From NCBI GenBank assembly GCA_020054675.1, contig JAIHAL010000005.1:1-64000 (forward strand): DNA of 64,000 nucleotides, read 5' to 3'. The first letter of the stretch is position 1. The number at the start of each line of letters is the position of its first letter. The notes under the pieces are model-generated. The model had not been told where the DNA came from. It saw only the letters and a program-made list of their open reading frames with translations, and ran no database searches. The position numbers and the translations under genes are program-made. Of this stretch, positions 23,649 to 34,735 are shown in pieces. The DNA is from Oscillospiraceae bacterium. GTDB taxonomy: Bacteria > Bacillota > Clostridia > Oscillospirales > Ruminococcaceae.

Positions 23649-23684
23649 ATATAAGTATATTAGCAATTACTAATATACTTATAT
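23649..23684. promoter_or_regulatory. Dyad operator of ferredoxin operon
   Basis: Perfect 15-bp arms (23649-23663 and 23670-23684, core AAGTATATTAG) have a 6-bp spacer, beginning 13 bp upstream of the ferredoxin ATG. Size and position match an ArsR-type operator, and the ArsR gene of the same operon is the natural candidate to bind it. Confidence 0.75.
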
Positions 23685-23705
23685 TTTGTTCTTTTGTCAA
23701 GAGGG

Positions 23706-23741
23706 AAATAAAAAATTCCCCGCTTAAATTTTGCGGGGAAT
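23706..23741 (-). terminator. Terminator of atp operon
   Basis: The 9-bp stem ATTCCCCGC/GCGGGGAAT (23715-23723, 23733-23741) is followed on the minus strand by TTTTTTA. It lies 8 bp after the atpC stop. Confidence 0.9.
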
Positions 23742-23748
23742 AATAAAA

Positions 23749-24156
23749 TCATTTCATTTTTGATACGTCTATTCTGTTTAATGCACGCTTTAATTTAAAT
23801 GCAGCACGTTCAAATTCAACGCCGCTGGTATGGACTTTCAGCCTTTCACGCGCCGCCTCCTCGGCTTTTTTTGCGCGCTCCACATCAATTTCATCCGCCC
23901 ATTCGACCGACGACGCTATAACAGTCGTCTTTTCCTTTGAAACCTTAATCATGCCGTCCGCAACGGCCGCCGCTCTGAAGCTGCCGTCCGGCATTTTAAC
24001 TTTGAGCGCTCCTGCGGGAAGGCTTGCCGCATAAGGAATATGGTTTGCAAGTATCCCCACATTTCCCTCCGTCGTGCGGACAATAAGATGTTCGGTTTCA
24101 CCGTCAAAAAAAATCCTGTCGGGAGTTATGATTTTAAGCCTGAAAAGTGCCGGCAT
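23749..24156 (-). CDS. atpC: ATP synthase F1 epsilon subunit
   Basis: This is the central-stalk subunit that couples rotation and can inhibit ATP hydrolysis. It has an N-terminal beta sandwich (residues 1-85, with ITPDRIFFDGE and GNVGILANHIP) and a C-terminal helical hairpin rich in Glu, Ala and Arg. It is 135 aa, normal length. It is the last atp gene, 6 bp after atpD and before a strong terminator. Confidence 0.96.
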   Translation of the reverse strand: MPALFRLKIITPDRIFFDGETEHLIVRTTEGNVGILANHIPYAASLPAGALKVKMPDGSFRAAAVADGMIKVSKEKTTVIASSVEWADEIDVERAKKAEEAARERLKVHTSGVEFERAAFKLKRALNRIDVSKMK

Positions 24157-24162
24157 TTATCA

Positions 24163-25557
<1,395 letters not shown>

Positions 25558-25584
25558 TCATAGACCTCCTTTAATTTGTGCGGT

Positions 25585-26451
25585 TTATGCCTGCGCCTGC
25601 GCTCCTCCGATAATTTCGGTTATTTCCTGTGTTATGGAGGATTGCCTTGCCCTGTTGTACGCAAGCGACAAGCTGTCAATCATTTCCGAGGCATTGTCGG
25701 AGGCGGATTCCATTGCCGTACGTCTTGCAGCTTGTTCTGCGGCAAAGCTGTCGGCAATTGCCCCGAAAAGCAGTCCCGAAATATACTTTGGAATTATGCT
25801 GTCAAAAACAGCCTCCGGAGAGGGATCGTATTCGGTAAGGACTTTTGAGCCGCCGTCCTTTTTTATCAGATTTACCGGAAGCACAGTAATTCCCCTCGCC
25901 TCTTGCGAAAGGGCGTTTAAAAACGTGGTGTAGAAAAGCTCCACCTGTTCAAATTCCCCAGCCAAAAAGCGTTTTACAATCCTGTCCGAAATGGCTTTGA
26001 CGCCGTAAATCTTTATGGTTTCCGATATTCCGGAAAGGCTTTCGATTATTTCAAAACCGCGTTTTTCAAAATATTCGTCCGCCTTTTTGCCGACAGCAAG
26101 GATTTTCACCCTTACCCCCTGCTCCGAAAGTTCTTTTGCCCTTGAAAGCGCAAGCTTTAAAACATTGTTGTTGAAGCTTCCGGCAAAGCCCCTGTCTCCG
26201 GCAATCACAACCAAAAGCACTGTTTTAATCTGCTTTATTTTTGTAAAGGCAGAAGAAAAATCTCTCGTTTCCGAATAAATTTCGCACATGGTATCATAAA
26301 GCGCATCGAAAAAAGGGCGCGACTTATCCGCCTTTTCCTTTGCTTTTCTAAGCTTTGAGGAGGCAACAAGCTCCATTGCCTTTGTTATTTGCATGATGGA
26401 CTCAACGCTCTTTATCCGGCGCTTGATATCCTTCATATTTGAAGACGCCAT
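25585..26451 (-). CDS. atpG: ATP synthase F1 gamma subunit
   Basis: This is the rotating central shaft. It has typical N- and C-terminal coiled-coil helices (RIKSVESIMQITKAMELVA and ASDNASEMI...QSSITQEITEI) around a Rossmann-like middle with GDRGFAGSFN. It is 288 aa, normal length. It sits 18 bp after atpA and 27 bp before atpD. Confidence 0.97.
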   Translation of the reverse strand: MASSNMKDIKRRIKSVESIMQITKAMELVASSKLRKAKEKADKSRPFFDALYDTMCEIYSETRDFSSAFTKIKQIKTVLLVVIAGDRGFAGSFNNNVLKLALSRAKELSEQGVRVKILAVGKKADEYFEKRGFEIIESLSGISETIKIYGVKAISDRIVKRFLAGEFEQVELFYTTFLNALSQEARGITVLPVNLIKKDGGSKVLTEYDPSPEAVFDSIIPKYISGLLFGAIADSFAAEQAARRTAMESASDNASEMIDSLSLAYNRARQSSITQEITEIIGGAQAQA

Positions 26452-26469
26452 CAGAGGCCACCTCCTTCA

Positions 26470-27984
26470 TCATCTTTGAGCCAAAAACTTTTTGGCAAAT
26501 TCCGAAAGCGCCGCCTTCATAGCCTCTTCATTTTCAGCGGTGATATCCTTTGTTTCCTTTATGGAAGTGATTATTTCCGGATAAACGGAATCGATATACT
26601 CAAAAAGCTCCTTTTCAAATTCGGAAATAAGTTCAAGCGGGATTTCTTTGAGGAAATTATTTACAACAGCATAAATAATTATAACCTGATATTCAACCGG
26701 CAAAGGCGAATTTCTGCCCTGCTTTAAAACTTCAACCACGCGTTCGCCCTTCGCAAGGCGCTCCTTGGTATCGGCATCAAGGTCGGAGCCGAACTGTGAA
26801 AACGCCTGCAATTCACGATACTGGGAATATGTGAGTTTAAGCGAACCGGACACCTTTTTCATTGCCTTTATCTGAGCCGCGCCGCCGACTCTTGAAACCG
26901 AGATTCCGGGGTTTACGGCAGGCCTTACGCCAGAATTGAAAAGGTCAGTTTCAAGGAATATCTGTCCGTCCGTAATGGAAATAACGTTTGTCGGAATATA
27001 TGCCGAAACATCGCCGGCTTGGGTTTCAATTATCGGCAATGCAGTAAGCGAACCTCCGCCGTAATCCTTATTTAAATTGCATGCCCTTTCAAGCAGTCTT
27101 GAATGCAAATAGAACACGTCGCCCGGATAAGCTTCACGTCCCGGAGGCCTTTTAAGCAAAAGCGACAGGGCACGATACGCAACGGCATGCTTTGAAAGGT
27201 CGTCGTAAACGCAAAGCACGTCTTTGCCCTGGCTCATGAAATATTCCCCTATTGCACATCCCGCATAAGGAGCAATGTATTGCAGCGGCGCAAGTTCGGA
27301 TGCGGTCGCCGAAACAACAATTGTATACTTCATTGCGCCGTTCTTTTCCAAAGTATCAACAACGTTTGCAACAGTAGAGCGCTTTTGCCCTATTGCAACA
27401 TAAATGCAAATTACGTCTTTATCGTGCTGATTTATTATGGTATCAAGCGCTATTGCCGTTTTTCCGGTCTGGCGGTCGCCTATGATAAGCTCACGCTGTC
27501 CCCTTCCTATCGGAATCATTGAGTCAATTGCCTTTATTCCTGTTTGTAAAGGCCTGTTGACCGACTGTCTTGTGATTATTCCGGGAGCTATCCTTTCAAT
27601 GGGATAAGTTTCCTTGGTATAAATGGGGCCTTTTCCGTCTATCGGCTGGCCAAGGGCATTTACAACCCTGCCAAGCATTTCCTCGCCAACGGGAACGGAA
27701 ACAATCCTGCCCGTGCGCTTTACGGTATCCCCTTCTTTTATCTCCTTATCTGAACCAAGCATAACCGCTCCGACAAAATCCTGTTCAAGGTTCAGGGCCA
27801 TGCCGTAAACGCCGCCTTCAAATTCAAGCAGCTCGCCCGACATGCACTTTTCAAGCCCGTGGACATTGGCTATGCCGTCGCCGATTGTGACAACGGTGCC
27901 CACGTCCGCAAGCTCAATTTTGGAGCTGAAGTTTTTTATCTCCTGCTTAATCAAACCTGCTATTTCATCTGGGCGTAAATTCAA
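26470..27984 (-). CDS. atpA: ATP synthase F1 alpha subunit
   Basis: This is the non-catalytic nucleotide-binding subunit of F1. It shows P-loop GDRQTGKTA (about residue 170), the alpha signature [14 protein letters not shown] (about 365-378) and the N-terminal crown domain. Length is 504 aa. It follows atpH by 25 bp. Confidence 0.98.
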   Translation of the reverse strand: MNLRPDEIAGLIKQEIKNFSSKIELADVGTVVTIGDGIANVHGLEKCMSGELLEFEGGVYGMALNLEQDFVGAVMLGSDKEIKEGDTVKRTGRIVSVPVGEEMLGRVVNALGQPIDGKGPIYTKETYPIERIAPGIITRQSVNRPLQTGIKAIDSMIPIGRGQRELIIGDRQTGKTAIALDTIINQHDKDVICIYVAIGQKRSTVANVVDTLEKNGAMKYTIVVSATASELAPLQYIAPYAGCAIGEYFMSQGKDVLCVYDDLSKHAVAYRALSLLLKRPPGREAYPGDVFYLHSRLLERACNLNKDYGGGSLTALPIIETQAGDVSAYIPTNVISITDGQIFLETDLFNSGVRPAVNPGISVSRVGGAAQIKAMKKVSGSLKLTYSQYRELQAFSQFGSDLDADTKERLAKGERVVEVLKQGRNSPLPVEYQVIIIYAVVNNFLKEIPLELISEFEKELFEYIDSVYPEIITSIKETKDITAENEEAMKAALSEFAKKFLAQR

Positions 27985-28009
27985 TTTTTACACCTTCCTT
28001 TATGATTAT

Positions 28010-28552
28010 TTAAACAACGATGGATTTCAACTGTCTGCCAAACACTTCAAGCTTTGATTTTATGCTTGAATCCATCTGCATATTTCCGTAATTTAAAATT
28101 ATTCCGCCTAAAATCGAAGGCTCTACCTTTTCGATAAGACTTACTTTTCTTCCCGCAACAATTTCAAGCTTTTGGCAAAGCTTTTCTTTTATTTCAGGTT
28201 TCAACGGCATGGCTACAACGGCAACAACCTCAATTATTCCGCTGTATTCATTTACTTCATCCTTAAACGCCTTTAAAATTCCGGAAAAATGCCGTATCCT
28301 ATTTTTTGACACAAGCACGCACAAAAAATTAAAGGCCGTATCGGAAATCCTACCCTTAAAAATCCTTTCAAGCGCCGCCATTTTTTCGCCTGTTGCAAGC
28401 GACGGTGAAGAAAGCAGCTTTACAAGCTCCGGATTTGCCGCAAAAACTTCATCAAGCCCTTCAAGTTCCTTTGCAAGCAAATCAAGGGTATCTTCTTCTT
28501 TGCCTATTTCAAAGAGAGCCTTGGAATAAACATTTTCAACCGTACCCGTCAT
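28010..28552 (-). CDS. atpH: ATP synthase F1 delta subunit
   Basis: This is the peripheral-stalk cap linking F1 to subunit b. The 180-aa protein has the OSCP/delta pattern, with an N-terminal helical domain (YSKALFEIG) and the C-terminal signature LIEKVEPSILGGIILNYG. It overlaps atpF by 4 bp (ATGA). Confidence 0.95.
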   Translation of the reverse strand: MTGTVENVYSKALFEIGKEEDTLDLLAKELEGLDEVFAANPELVKLLSSPSLATGEKMAALERIFKGRISDTAFNFLCVLVSKNRIRHFSGILKAFKDEVNEYSGIIEVVAVVAMPLKPEIKEKLCQKLEIVAGRKVSLIEKVEPSILGGIILNYGNMQMDSSIKSKLEVFGRQLKSIVV

Positions 28553-29049
28553 TTTTCTTCACCCAAATTCGCAATAAAATCCTCTATAAGCTTATCGTTG
28601 TCATCGGTTTTAAGTTCCTTTCCAACGACTTTTGAGGCGACGGCAATGGCAATTTCGGAAATTTCATCCTTAATCTGGTTTGCCGCCCTTTTCTTTTCGC
28701 GCTCAATCTCGCTGTTTGCCTTTGAAATTATGTTCTCGGCCTCGCTTTTAGCGGCAAAAATAATTTCATCCGAGCGCGACTGCGCTTTCTTTGTGGCATT
28801 CCTTACAATTTCGGCAGATTCTTCCTTGGCTTCAAGCAGTTTCTTTGAATAATCGGCTTCAAGGGCAAGAGCATGCTCCTTTGCCTTATCCGCCTCCTCA
28901 TAGGTAGAAGAAATCTCCTTTTGACGCTTTTCAAGGAATTCATTTACCCTCCCGAAAAGGAAGTGCCTTAAAATCAAAAACAAAATCAAGGTATTGCACA
29001 GCGTAAACACTATGGTGCCTTTATCGATAGAGAGAAAATCCAAATGCAT
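28549..29049 (-). CDS. atpF: ATP synthase Fo b subunit
   Basis: This is the peripheral stalk. It has one N-terminal membrane helix (about residues 10-30, TIVFTLCNTLILFLILRHF) followed by a long charged coiled coil rich in Glu, Lys and Ala to residue 166. It is single-copy, so a homodimeric stalk is expected. Confidence 0.95.
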   Translation of the reverse strand: MHLDFLSIDKGTIVFTLCNTLILFLILRHFLFGRVNEFLEKRQKEISSTYEEADKAKEHALALEADYSKKLLEAKEESAEIVRNATKKAQSRSDEIIFAAKSEAENIISKANSEIEREKKRAANQIKDEISEIAIAVASKVVGKELKTDDNDKLIEDFIANLGEEK

Positions 29050-29110
29050 TTTTGCCTCCCGCGGATTCTGCCGCTCTCAGCGCCCTTGGGCGCCGGAAAA
29101 TTTAAAGACC

Positions 29111-29380
<270 letters not shown>

Positions 29381-29425
29381 TTAAATCCTCCAATATAATA
29401 TTTTGTTAAAATTAAAATTCAAAAA

Positions 29426-30145
29426 TTAATCATCCCTGCTGTCCGGCATTGCATTTCCGACATTAGCCATGGTCAGCATGATAAAAATAAATGCCTGCAT
29501 AAATCCTGAAAAAAGGTCGAAATAAACCGAAAGCACCGCTGGTATTCCGACTGTCGTTATCGGTATTCCAATGCCTATCGCCTTGCTTATTGAGCCAAGT
29601 GCATAATACAAAAGCGAGGTTATAACCATTCCTCCCGCAATGTTTCCGAAATGACGGAATCCCATTGAAAGCGGCGTGGCAAATTCGCTTATGATATTAA
29701 GCGGCGTCATAAACGCAACAGGTTCGGTATAGCCTTTGAAATATCCCAAAAAGCCGTTGTACTTGAATTTATTGTAAGTAATCATCGCAAAGGTTATCAG
29801 AGCCCAAGACATTGTAACATTTATATCCGCAGTCATGGAGCGCAGTCCCAAAAGGCTTACAAGGCTTCCGCATATTGACATCGTAAACAATGCCGCAATA
29901 TACGGAGCATAATTCAAGTGCTTTTTGCCCATAGTGCTTTTTACGAGGTTATTTACAGTGGTCACAATTATTTCGGCTATAAGCTGCTTTTTTGTGGGAA
30001 TCTTCTTCATGTCATGCGTCATCCACAGGACAAGAATTGTAACAGCAGCAATAATCATCCAGCCGATAATAGTGCTTTCCGTAACGTTAAGTCCCCCGAA
30101 TATGGGTATGGTAAAGGCTATTTTAGGCCCGGTTATATCACCCAT
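29426..30145 (-). CDS. atpB: ATP synthase Fo a subunit
   Basis: This is the stator channel subunit for the coupling ion. It is a 239-aa membrane protein with about five or six helices. The essential stator arginine is Arg164 in MGFRHFGNIAGG. It overlaps atpI by 8 bp and uses an AAAGGGGG ribosome site. Confidence 0.96.
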   Translation of the reverse strand: MGDITGPKIAFTIPIFGGLNVTESTIIGWMIIAAVTILVLWMTHDMKKIPTKKQLIAEIIVTTVNNLVKSTMGKKHLNYAPYIAALFTMSICGSLVSLLGLRSMTADINVTMSWALITFAMITYNKFKYNGFLGYFKGYTEPVAFMTPLNIISEFATPLSMGFRHFGNIAGGMVITSLLYYALGSISKAIGIGIPITTVGIPAVLSVYFDLFSGFMQAFIFIMLTMANVGNAMPDSRDD

Positions 30146-30560
30146 TCTTATCCCCCTTTCTGTTAAATGTCAAAAAATCAGGGAAAATCCCCTTTATAAA
30201 ATAAATCAGCTTGGGGTAAAAGAGTGGAATTGCCACTCCCCAAACACTCAAGCATGATTTAAACCTAAAAGAAAGTACAAAAGCGGCGCCGATAATCAAA
30301 TACCGCAAGAAATATCCCGAAAGCATATGCGCCTTTGCGCCTCTCTCTCCCCTGCCGGCAAGATATCTCATTACCGCGTTTTGAGAAAAAGTTCCAAGCA
30401 AATAAAGATTTACAAACAGCACAACCGTGCCCAAAAGCAGTCCGAGAGCCATGTTCACAGTAAATCCCGCAAAAGGCACCGAAACAAAATATATAATAAA
30501 ATCAAAAAAAACGGCAAAAGGGACAAGCATCAGGATTTCATTCTTTATCTCTCTGTCCAT
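30138..30560 (-). CDS. atpI: ATP synthase accessory protein AtpI-like
   Basis: This 140-aa membrane protein has four hydrophobic segments in the subunit I position of the operon, before atpB. AtpI proteins help assemble the c ring, in particular sodium-type rings. Sequence conservation in this family is weak, so the assignment rests on topology and position. It overlaps the preceding small gene by 23 bp. Confidence 0.82.
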   Translation of the reverse strand: MDREIKNEILMLVPFAVFFDFIIYFVSVPFAGFTVNMALGLLLGTVVLFVNLYLLGTFSQNAVMRYLAGRGERGAKAHMLSGYFLRYLIIGAAFVLSFRFKSCLSVWGVAIPLFYPKLIYFIKGIFPDFLTFNRKGDKNG

Positions 30561-30810
30561 CCGGATTTTCCCCTTTCACCGTATTATTTTTACTTATATC
30601 CTTTAAAATATTTTTTGCAAAGGCAAAAACATCCGCAGCTGCCCAAAAAAGGGCTAAAAGAATAAAAATAAGAAAAATCCAATCGTCAAGCCTGAATTTT
30701 TCCTTTAAAAATCCCGCTGCAAATATGCAAATGCCAAAAGGCAGGGCCACAGCAAAAACAAGCTGCAGTCCCAAACCAAAATATTTCATCGAAGAAATGA
30801 ATTTCTCCAT
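30538..30810 (-). CDS. atpZ: AtpZ-like small membrane protein
   Basis: This 90-aa protein has two hydrophobic helices and an acidic/charged tail (KGENPDGQRDKE). It is first in the atp operon, the AtpZ position. AtpZ/AtpI complexes are proposed cation channels or assembly factors. The ATG at 30810 follows AAAGAGG at 6 nt and is preferred over an upstream start at 30834. Confidence 0.75.
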   Translation of the reverse strand: MEKFISSMKYFGLGLQLVFAVALPFGICIFAAGFLKEKFRLDDWIFLIFILLALFWAAADVFAFAKNILKDISKNNTVKGENPDGQRDKE

Positions 30811-30838
30811 AAAATACCTCTTTTCTGCCTGCACCCCT

Positions 30839-30844
30839 ATTATA
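30839..30844 (-). promoter_or_regulatory. -10 element of atp operon promoter
   Basis: TATAAT on the minus strand lies 28 bp upstream of the first atp gene, in an A/T-rich region. No clear -35 is seen 17 bp further upstream (TTTTAT at best). Confidence 0.5.
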
Positions 30845-30987
30845 ACAAATTTCTATAAAAAATAAAATAGGTTTTTGTAATTTTTTGATTTACTTCAAAA
30901 AAATTTTATAGCTATGAATATAAAATGATAAAATATTAACAAGAAATTGTCAAGAAAAATATTATTTGATTTTCGGCAATTTTAAAT

Positions 30988-31023
30988 AAATCCCCCGCCT
31001 TTTATCAAAAAGGCGGGGGATTT
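30988..31023 (-). terminator. Terminator of rhaBAD operon
   Basis: A perfect 16-bp stem (30988-31003 with 31008-31023, core CCCCCGCC/GGCGGGGG, 4-nt loop) lies 6 bp after the rhaD stop. The stem ends and flank are T/A-rich. Confidence 0.88.
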
Positions 31024-31029
31024 TTATCC

Positions 31030-31842
31030 TTATTCCAAATAACCCTCTCGCGGCTTTACTCCGAAGGCTTTTGCCAAAATCCAAAGCTGGCTGTCGGTAA
31101 TGCTTTGCTTTATAGGCATATGCATTATTTTAATGTAAATTTCAGCGGCTTTCTCAACGGTTTCTATCAGCCCGAATGCTTCGTCAACAGATTTTCCCGT
31201 TCCGAATATTCCATGATGCGCCCATACGACAAGCCGGAATTCCTTCATTTTCTCCGCGGTCGCCCTGCCTATTTCATCATTGCCGCAAAGCATCCACGGG
31301 AGCACGCTGACTCCGTCCGGAAACACCACAAGGCATTCCGTGCACATCTGCCAAAGGGTTCTTGTAAATTCCCTCTCGTCAAGGCTATGCACAAAAGTCA
31401 TTGCTATAACGTTTGTCGGATGGGTATGCATTACAATCCTATGCTCAGGGTCAACTTTAAGCCTTTCAATATGGCTCATAAAATGCGCTGGAAGCTCGCT
31501 TGTCGGACGGCCTCCATCCTCGTATCCCCAGAGCAGTTCCACGCCCCTGCCGTCCTTGCAGACCCTTATCACGCCAAGGTTTGCAGCGGGGTTATCCTCA
31601 ACATTCTTAAAATACTTGCCAGTTCCGGTTACAACAAATATTTTTCCGGCAAGAAAGCTTGCGTCGAAATCCATCGGGATGGTTCTTATTACTTTATTAA
31701 GGTCAAGATACTGCGAAACCTCATCCTCAGGGACAATATAGCTTATATTTCCGCCGTTCCTTTCATCCCAGCCCATTCTGTACATATTTGAAGTTGTCTT
31801 GCAGATTTCCGTTATAAACGGCGCTTTAAGAATATCCTTCAT
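31030..31842 (-). CDS. rhaD: Rhamnulose-1-phosphate aldolase
   Basis: This is a class II zinc aldolase that splits L-rhamnulose 1-phosphate to DHAP and L-lactaldehyde. Zinc ligands are in MHTHPTN and WAHHGIFG. The N-terminal region has RNGGNISY, seen in RhaD. It is 270 aa, normal length. It is the last gene of rhaB-rhaA-rhaD, 1 bp after rhaA, and its DHAP product links to mgsA. Confidence 0.96.
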   Translation of the reverse strand: MKDILKAPFITEICKTTSNMYRMGWDERNGGNISYIVPEDEVSQYLDLNKVIRTIPMDFDASFLAGKIFVVTGTGKYFKNVEDNPAANLGVIRVCKDGRGVELLWGYEDGGRPTSELPAHFMSHIERLKVDPEHRIVMHTHPTNVIAMTFVHSLDEREFTRTLWQMCTECLVVFPDGVSVLPWMLCGNDEIGRATAEKMKEFRLVVWAHHGIFGTGKSVDEAFGLIETVEKAAEIYIKIMHMPIKQSITDSQLWILAKAFGVKPREGYLE

Positions 31843-31843
31843 G

Positions 31844-33100
31844 TCATTGTCCCCTTTTGCTTAATACATCTTTTTCGTAATTTTTGACTTCGCAAAGCCA
31901 GCTTTCGGTTGCGGGAACTCCCATGCTTTCGCAATAATAATTCCATACCGCGCCGAAAGGATAGCTCTTGAATTCTTCCGTAAGGGCAAGTCGTGCGGTA
32001 TAATCGCCTTTAAGCTCAATTTCTTTAAGCAGCTCCGTCGGCTCAAGCTTTGCTTTAAGAAGCGCTTTAAGCATGTTCCTTGTCCCAATGACCCATGCCG
32101 CAACGCGGTTTATGCTTGCGTCAAAGAAATCAAGTCCTATGTGCGTGCGCTCGATAAGGTTTGTGCGCACAAGGGATTGGGCAATGGCATTCAACTCATC
32201 GTCAAGTATCACAACATGGTCGCTGTCCCAGCGGACAGGACGGCTCACATGCAAAAGCAACTCATCGGTATAAAGCAGAACGCTTGAAATCTTATCCGAA
32301 ATGACTTCCGTCGGATGGAAATGCCCGGCATCAAGGCAAAGCGCCTTTTTGTTTGCAACCGCATATCCAAAGCTGAATTCGTTTGAAGCAACCGTATAAC
32401 TTTCGGCGCCTATCCCAAATACCTTGCTTTCAATAGCATCAAGGTTGAATCTTTCATCTATTTTCTCTGAAAACACTTCATCCAATGCGCTTTTCATGCG
32501 CGCCCTCGGAGCTTCCTTGTCAACGGGATTGTCCTTATATCCATCCGGGAACCAAAAGTTTGTCACACATTTCTGTCCAAGTTCCCTGCCGAAATATTCG
32601 CCGATTCTTCTGCTCCTTTTGCAATGCTCTATCCAAAAGTTTCTAACCTTTTCATCGGCGCTTGAAATCGTAAACCCGCTTGAAGACATGGGATGCGAAA
32701 AACAGGTAGGATTAAAATCCAGCCCAAGGCCGTTTTCCTTTGCCCAGTCAACCCAGCTTTTAAAATGCCTCGGCTCAAGCTCGTCAAGGTCAACTTTCTC
32801 ATTTGTATCGGCATAAATGGCATGAAGATTTACTTTATGCTTCCCCGGGACAAACGAAAGCGCCTTTTCAATATCCTGTCTTAATTCTTCGGGAGTCCTT
32901 GCTGCACCTGGATAATTCCCAGTCGCCTGTATTCCGCCTGTAAGAGGGCCACCAAACAAAAATCCCCTTACGTCATCCCCCTGCCAGCATTGGAGGGAGA
33001 TTTTTACATTCTTCATCCATTCCAAAACCGCATCGGTATCCACACCTATTGCGGCATACATTTCCTTTGCCAATTCATAAGCTTTTTCAATATTGCTCAT
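31844..33100 (-). CDS. rhaA: L-rhamnose isomerase
   Basis: This enzyme interconverts L-rhamnose and L-rhamnulose. It is a 418-aa TIM-barrel metal enzyme with the RhaA-specific N-terminal block [12 protein letters not shown]. Metal-site residues are in [10 protein letters not shown] and [11 protein letters not shown]. Length is typical. It sits 12 bp after rhaB. Confidence 0.97.
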   Translation of the reverse strand: MSNIEKAYELAKEMYAAIGVDTDAVLEWMKNVKISLQCWQGDDVRGFLFGGPLTGGIQATGNYPGAARTPEELRQDIEKALSFVPGKHKVNLHAIYADTNEKVDLDELEPRHFKSWVDWAKENGLGLDFNPTCFSHPMSSSGFTISSADEKVRNFWIEHCKRSRRIGEYFGRELGQKCVTNFWFPDGYKDNPVDKEAPRARMKSALDEVFSEKIDERFNLDAIESKVFGIGAESYTVASNEFSFGYAVANKKALCLDAGHFHPTEVISDKISSVLLYTDELLLHVSRPVRWDSDHVVILDDELNAIAQSLVRTNLIERTHIGLDFFDASINRVAAWVIGTRNMLKALLKAKLEPTELLKEIELKGDYTARLALTEEFKSYPFGAVWNYYCESMGVPATESWLCEVKNYEKDVLSKRGQ

Positions 33101-33112
33101 TTTAAAACTCCT

Positions 33113-34585
33113 TTACTTTAAATTAAGCTTAAGATAATCACGATATGCCTTTTCCCATTCTTCGCTCTGCACCGGTTTATAGACCTTTATGTCTGTTGAG
33201 GCGCTTATTATGCTCCTTGCCTGAGAAAGGCTTTTTATCTCGCCAAGCGCAATATATTGCACGGCAATGTTGCCCATTACGGTAGCCTCAACCGGCCCTG
33301 CCAAAACCTCAATTCCGCAGGCGTTTGCTGACATTTTGCAAAGCAGGGTATCTTTTATGCCTCCGCCAAGCATATTTATGCTCTTATACTTTTTGCCCGT
33401 TATGCTTTGCAGGGTTTCAAGGGTGCTCCTATATTTCATTGCAAGGCTTTCATATATGCAGCGCATTATTTCTCCCCTTGTCTGGGGAACATATTGTCCG
33501 GTCCGTGCGCAATAATCCCTTATCCTTTTTGGCATATTTCCGGGAGTTTCAAAATCAGGCGCGTCTGGATTTATATAGCACTTGAACGGCTCGGCTTCAA
33601 GCGCCTCGTTTTCAAGCGTGTCAAATCCGACATTTTCGCCCTCCCTTATCCATTGCCTGCGGGATTCCTGTATCAGCCAAAGTCCCATTATGTTTTTAAG
33701 GAAACGTATCTTCCCGTCAAATCCTATTTCATTTGTAAAGTTTGCTTCCATCGCCTTGGAATTCATTATCGGAACATCGCTTTCAGTGCCGAAAAGCGAC
33801 CATGTTCCGCTGCTGATATAAACAAAATCCCTGTCCTTCGCAGGAGCGCTGACTACCGCGGACGCGGTGTCATGAGTTGCAACCGCCACAACGGGAACTT
33901 CCTTGCAGCCAAGCTCCTCGCATATTGCCTTTGAAATGGTTCCGTAAATTTCTCCCGCACGGATTGTTTTTGGGAAAAGTTCCTCTTTCACCCCAAGTTT
34001 TTTGCATATGTCAAAGCACCAGTTGTTCTCCTTAGGGTCAAAAATATTTGTAGTGGAAGCATTTGTGATTTCCCCGCGCATTTCACCGGTAAGAAAATAA
34101 GCAAAAAGGTCCGGCATAAGCAGCAGTTTTTCCGCCCCATCAAGCATTTCCGGCTCGTTTTTGGCAAGGCAGGCAAGCTGATAAACCGTATTTATCCTCA
34201 TATGCTGGATTCCGGTACGTGAATAAAGCTCCTCTTTCGGGATGATTTTAAAAACTTCATCATCAATCCCCACAGTCCTTGTATCACGGTAATGCACCGG
34301 ATTGGAAATCAGCCTTCCCTTTTTATCCAAAAGCCCAAAGTCCACTCCCCATGTGTCTATGCCGATTGCATCAAACCCGCCAATGGCAAGCGCTTTTGAA
34401 ATGCCGGCCTTGATTTCAAAGAAAAGCCTGAGAACATCCCAATAAAGCGTTCCGTTTACAAACACAGGGTCATTGCTGAAACGATGTATTTCATTAAAGC
34501 TTATTTTAGAGCCGTCAAATTCGCCGAGCATTGCGCGTCCGCTTGATGCCCCAAAATCAAATGCAAGAACTTTTTTACCGCCCAT
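33113..34585 (-). CDS. rhaB: Rhamnulokinase
   Basis: This FGGY-family kinase phosphorylates L-rhamnulose at O1. The phosphate-binding loop is FDFGASSGRAM at the N-terminus, followed by IGIDTWGVDFGLLD with the catalytic base region, and the C-terminal MLGGGIKD. It is 490 aa from the ATG at 34585, which follows GAGGTG; the longer frame to 34639 has no ribosome site. It is the first gene of rhaBAD and has a TAGACA-17-TATAAT promoter. Confidence 0.96.
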   Translation of the reverse strand: MGGKKVLAFDFGASSGRAMLGEFDGSKISFNEIHRFSNDPVFVNGTLYWDVLRLFFEIKAGISKALAIGGFDAIGIDTWGVDFGLLDKKGRLISNPVHYRDTRTVGIDDEVFKIIPKEELYSRTGIQHMRINTVYQLACLAKNEPEMLDGAEKLLLMPDLFAYFLTGEMRGEITNASTTNIFDPKENNWCFDICKKLGVKEELFPKTIRAGEIYGTISKAICEELGCKEVPVVAVATHDTASAVVSAPAKDRDFVYISSGTWSLFGTESDVPIMNSKAMEANFTNEIGFDGKIRFLKNIMGLWLIQESRRQWIREGENVGFDTLENEALEAEPFKCYINPDAPDFETPGNMPKRIRDYCARTGQYVPQTRGEIMRCIYESLAMKYRSTLETLQSITGKKYKSINMLGGGIKDTLLCKMSANACGIEVLAGPVEATVMGNIAVQYIALGEIKSLSQARSIISASTDIKVYKPVQSEEWEKAYRDYLKLNLK

Positions 34586-34619
34586 AAAGCACCTCAACAA
34601 CTTACATTTTGTTATAAAG

Positions 34620-34648
34620 ATTATATCACAGCTGTTCATTTGTGTCTA
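34620..34648 (-). promoter_or_regulatory. rhaBAD promoter
   Basis: On the minus strand TAGACA (34643-34648), a 17-bp spacer and TATAAT (34620-34625) lie 35 bp upstream of rhaB. It overlaps the candidate DeoR direct repeats. Confidence 0.75.
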
Positions 34649-34660
34649 TATTTGTTCATT
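34633..34660. promoter_or_regulatory. Candidate DeoR operator, direct repeats
   Basis: Two TGTTCATT copies (34633-34640, 34653-34660) are spaced exactly 20 bp apart, two helical turns. They overlap the rhaB promoter and lie beside the DeoR-gene promoter. DeoR-family proteins often bind direct repeats with a TTTGTT-like core. Confidence 0.5.
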
Positions 34661-34663
34661 ATA

Positions 34664-34692
34664 TTGAAAAATAAGCATTTTTATATTATAAT
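34664..34692 (+). promoter_or_regulatory. Promoter of DeoR-family gene
   Basis: TTGAAA (34664-34669), 17 bp, and TATAAT (34687-34692) form a promoter 44 bp upstream of the likely TTG start. It is divergent from the rhaB promoter. Confidence 0.75.
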
Positions 34693-34735
34693 ACAATCAT
34701 AAATAAAAACAAATAAGCACAACGAGGTGTTGAAA

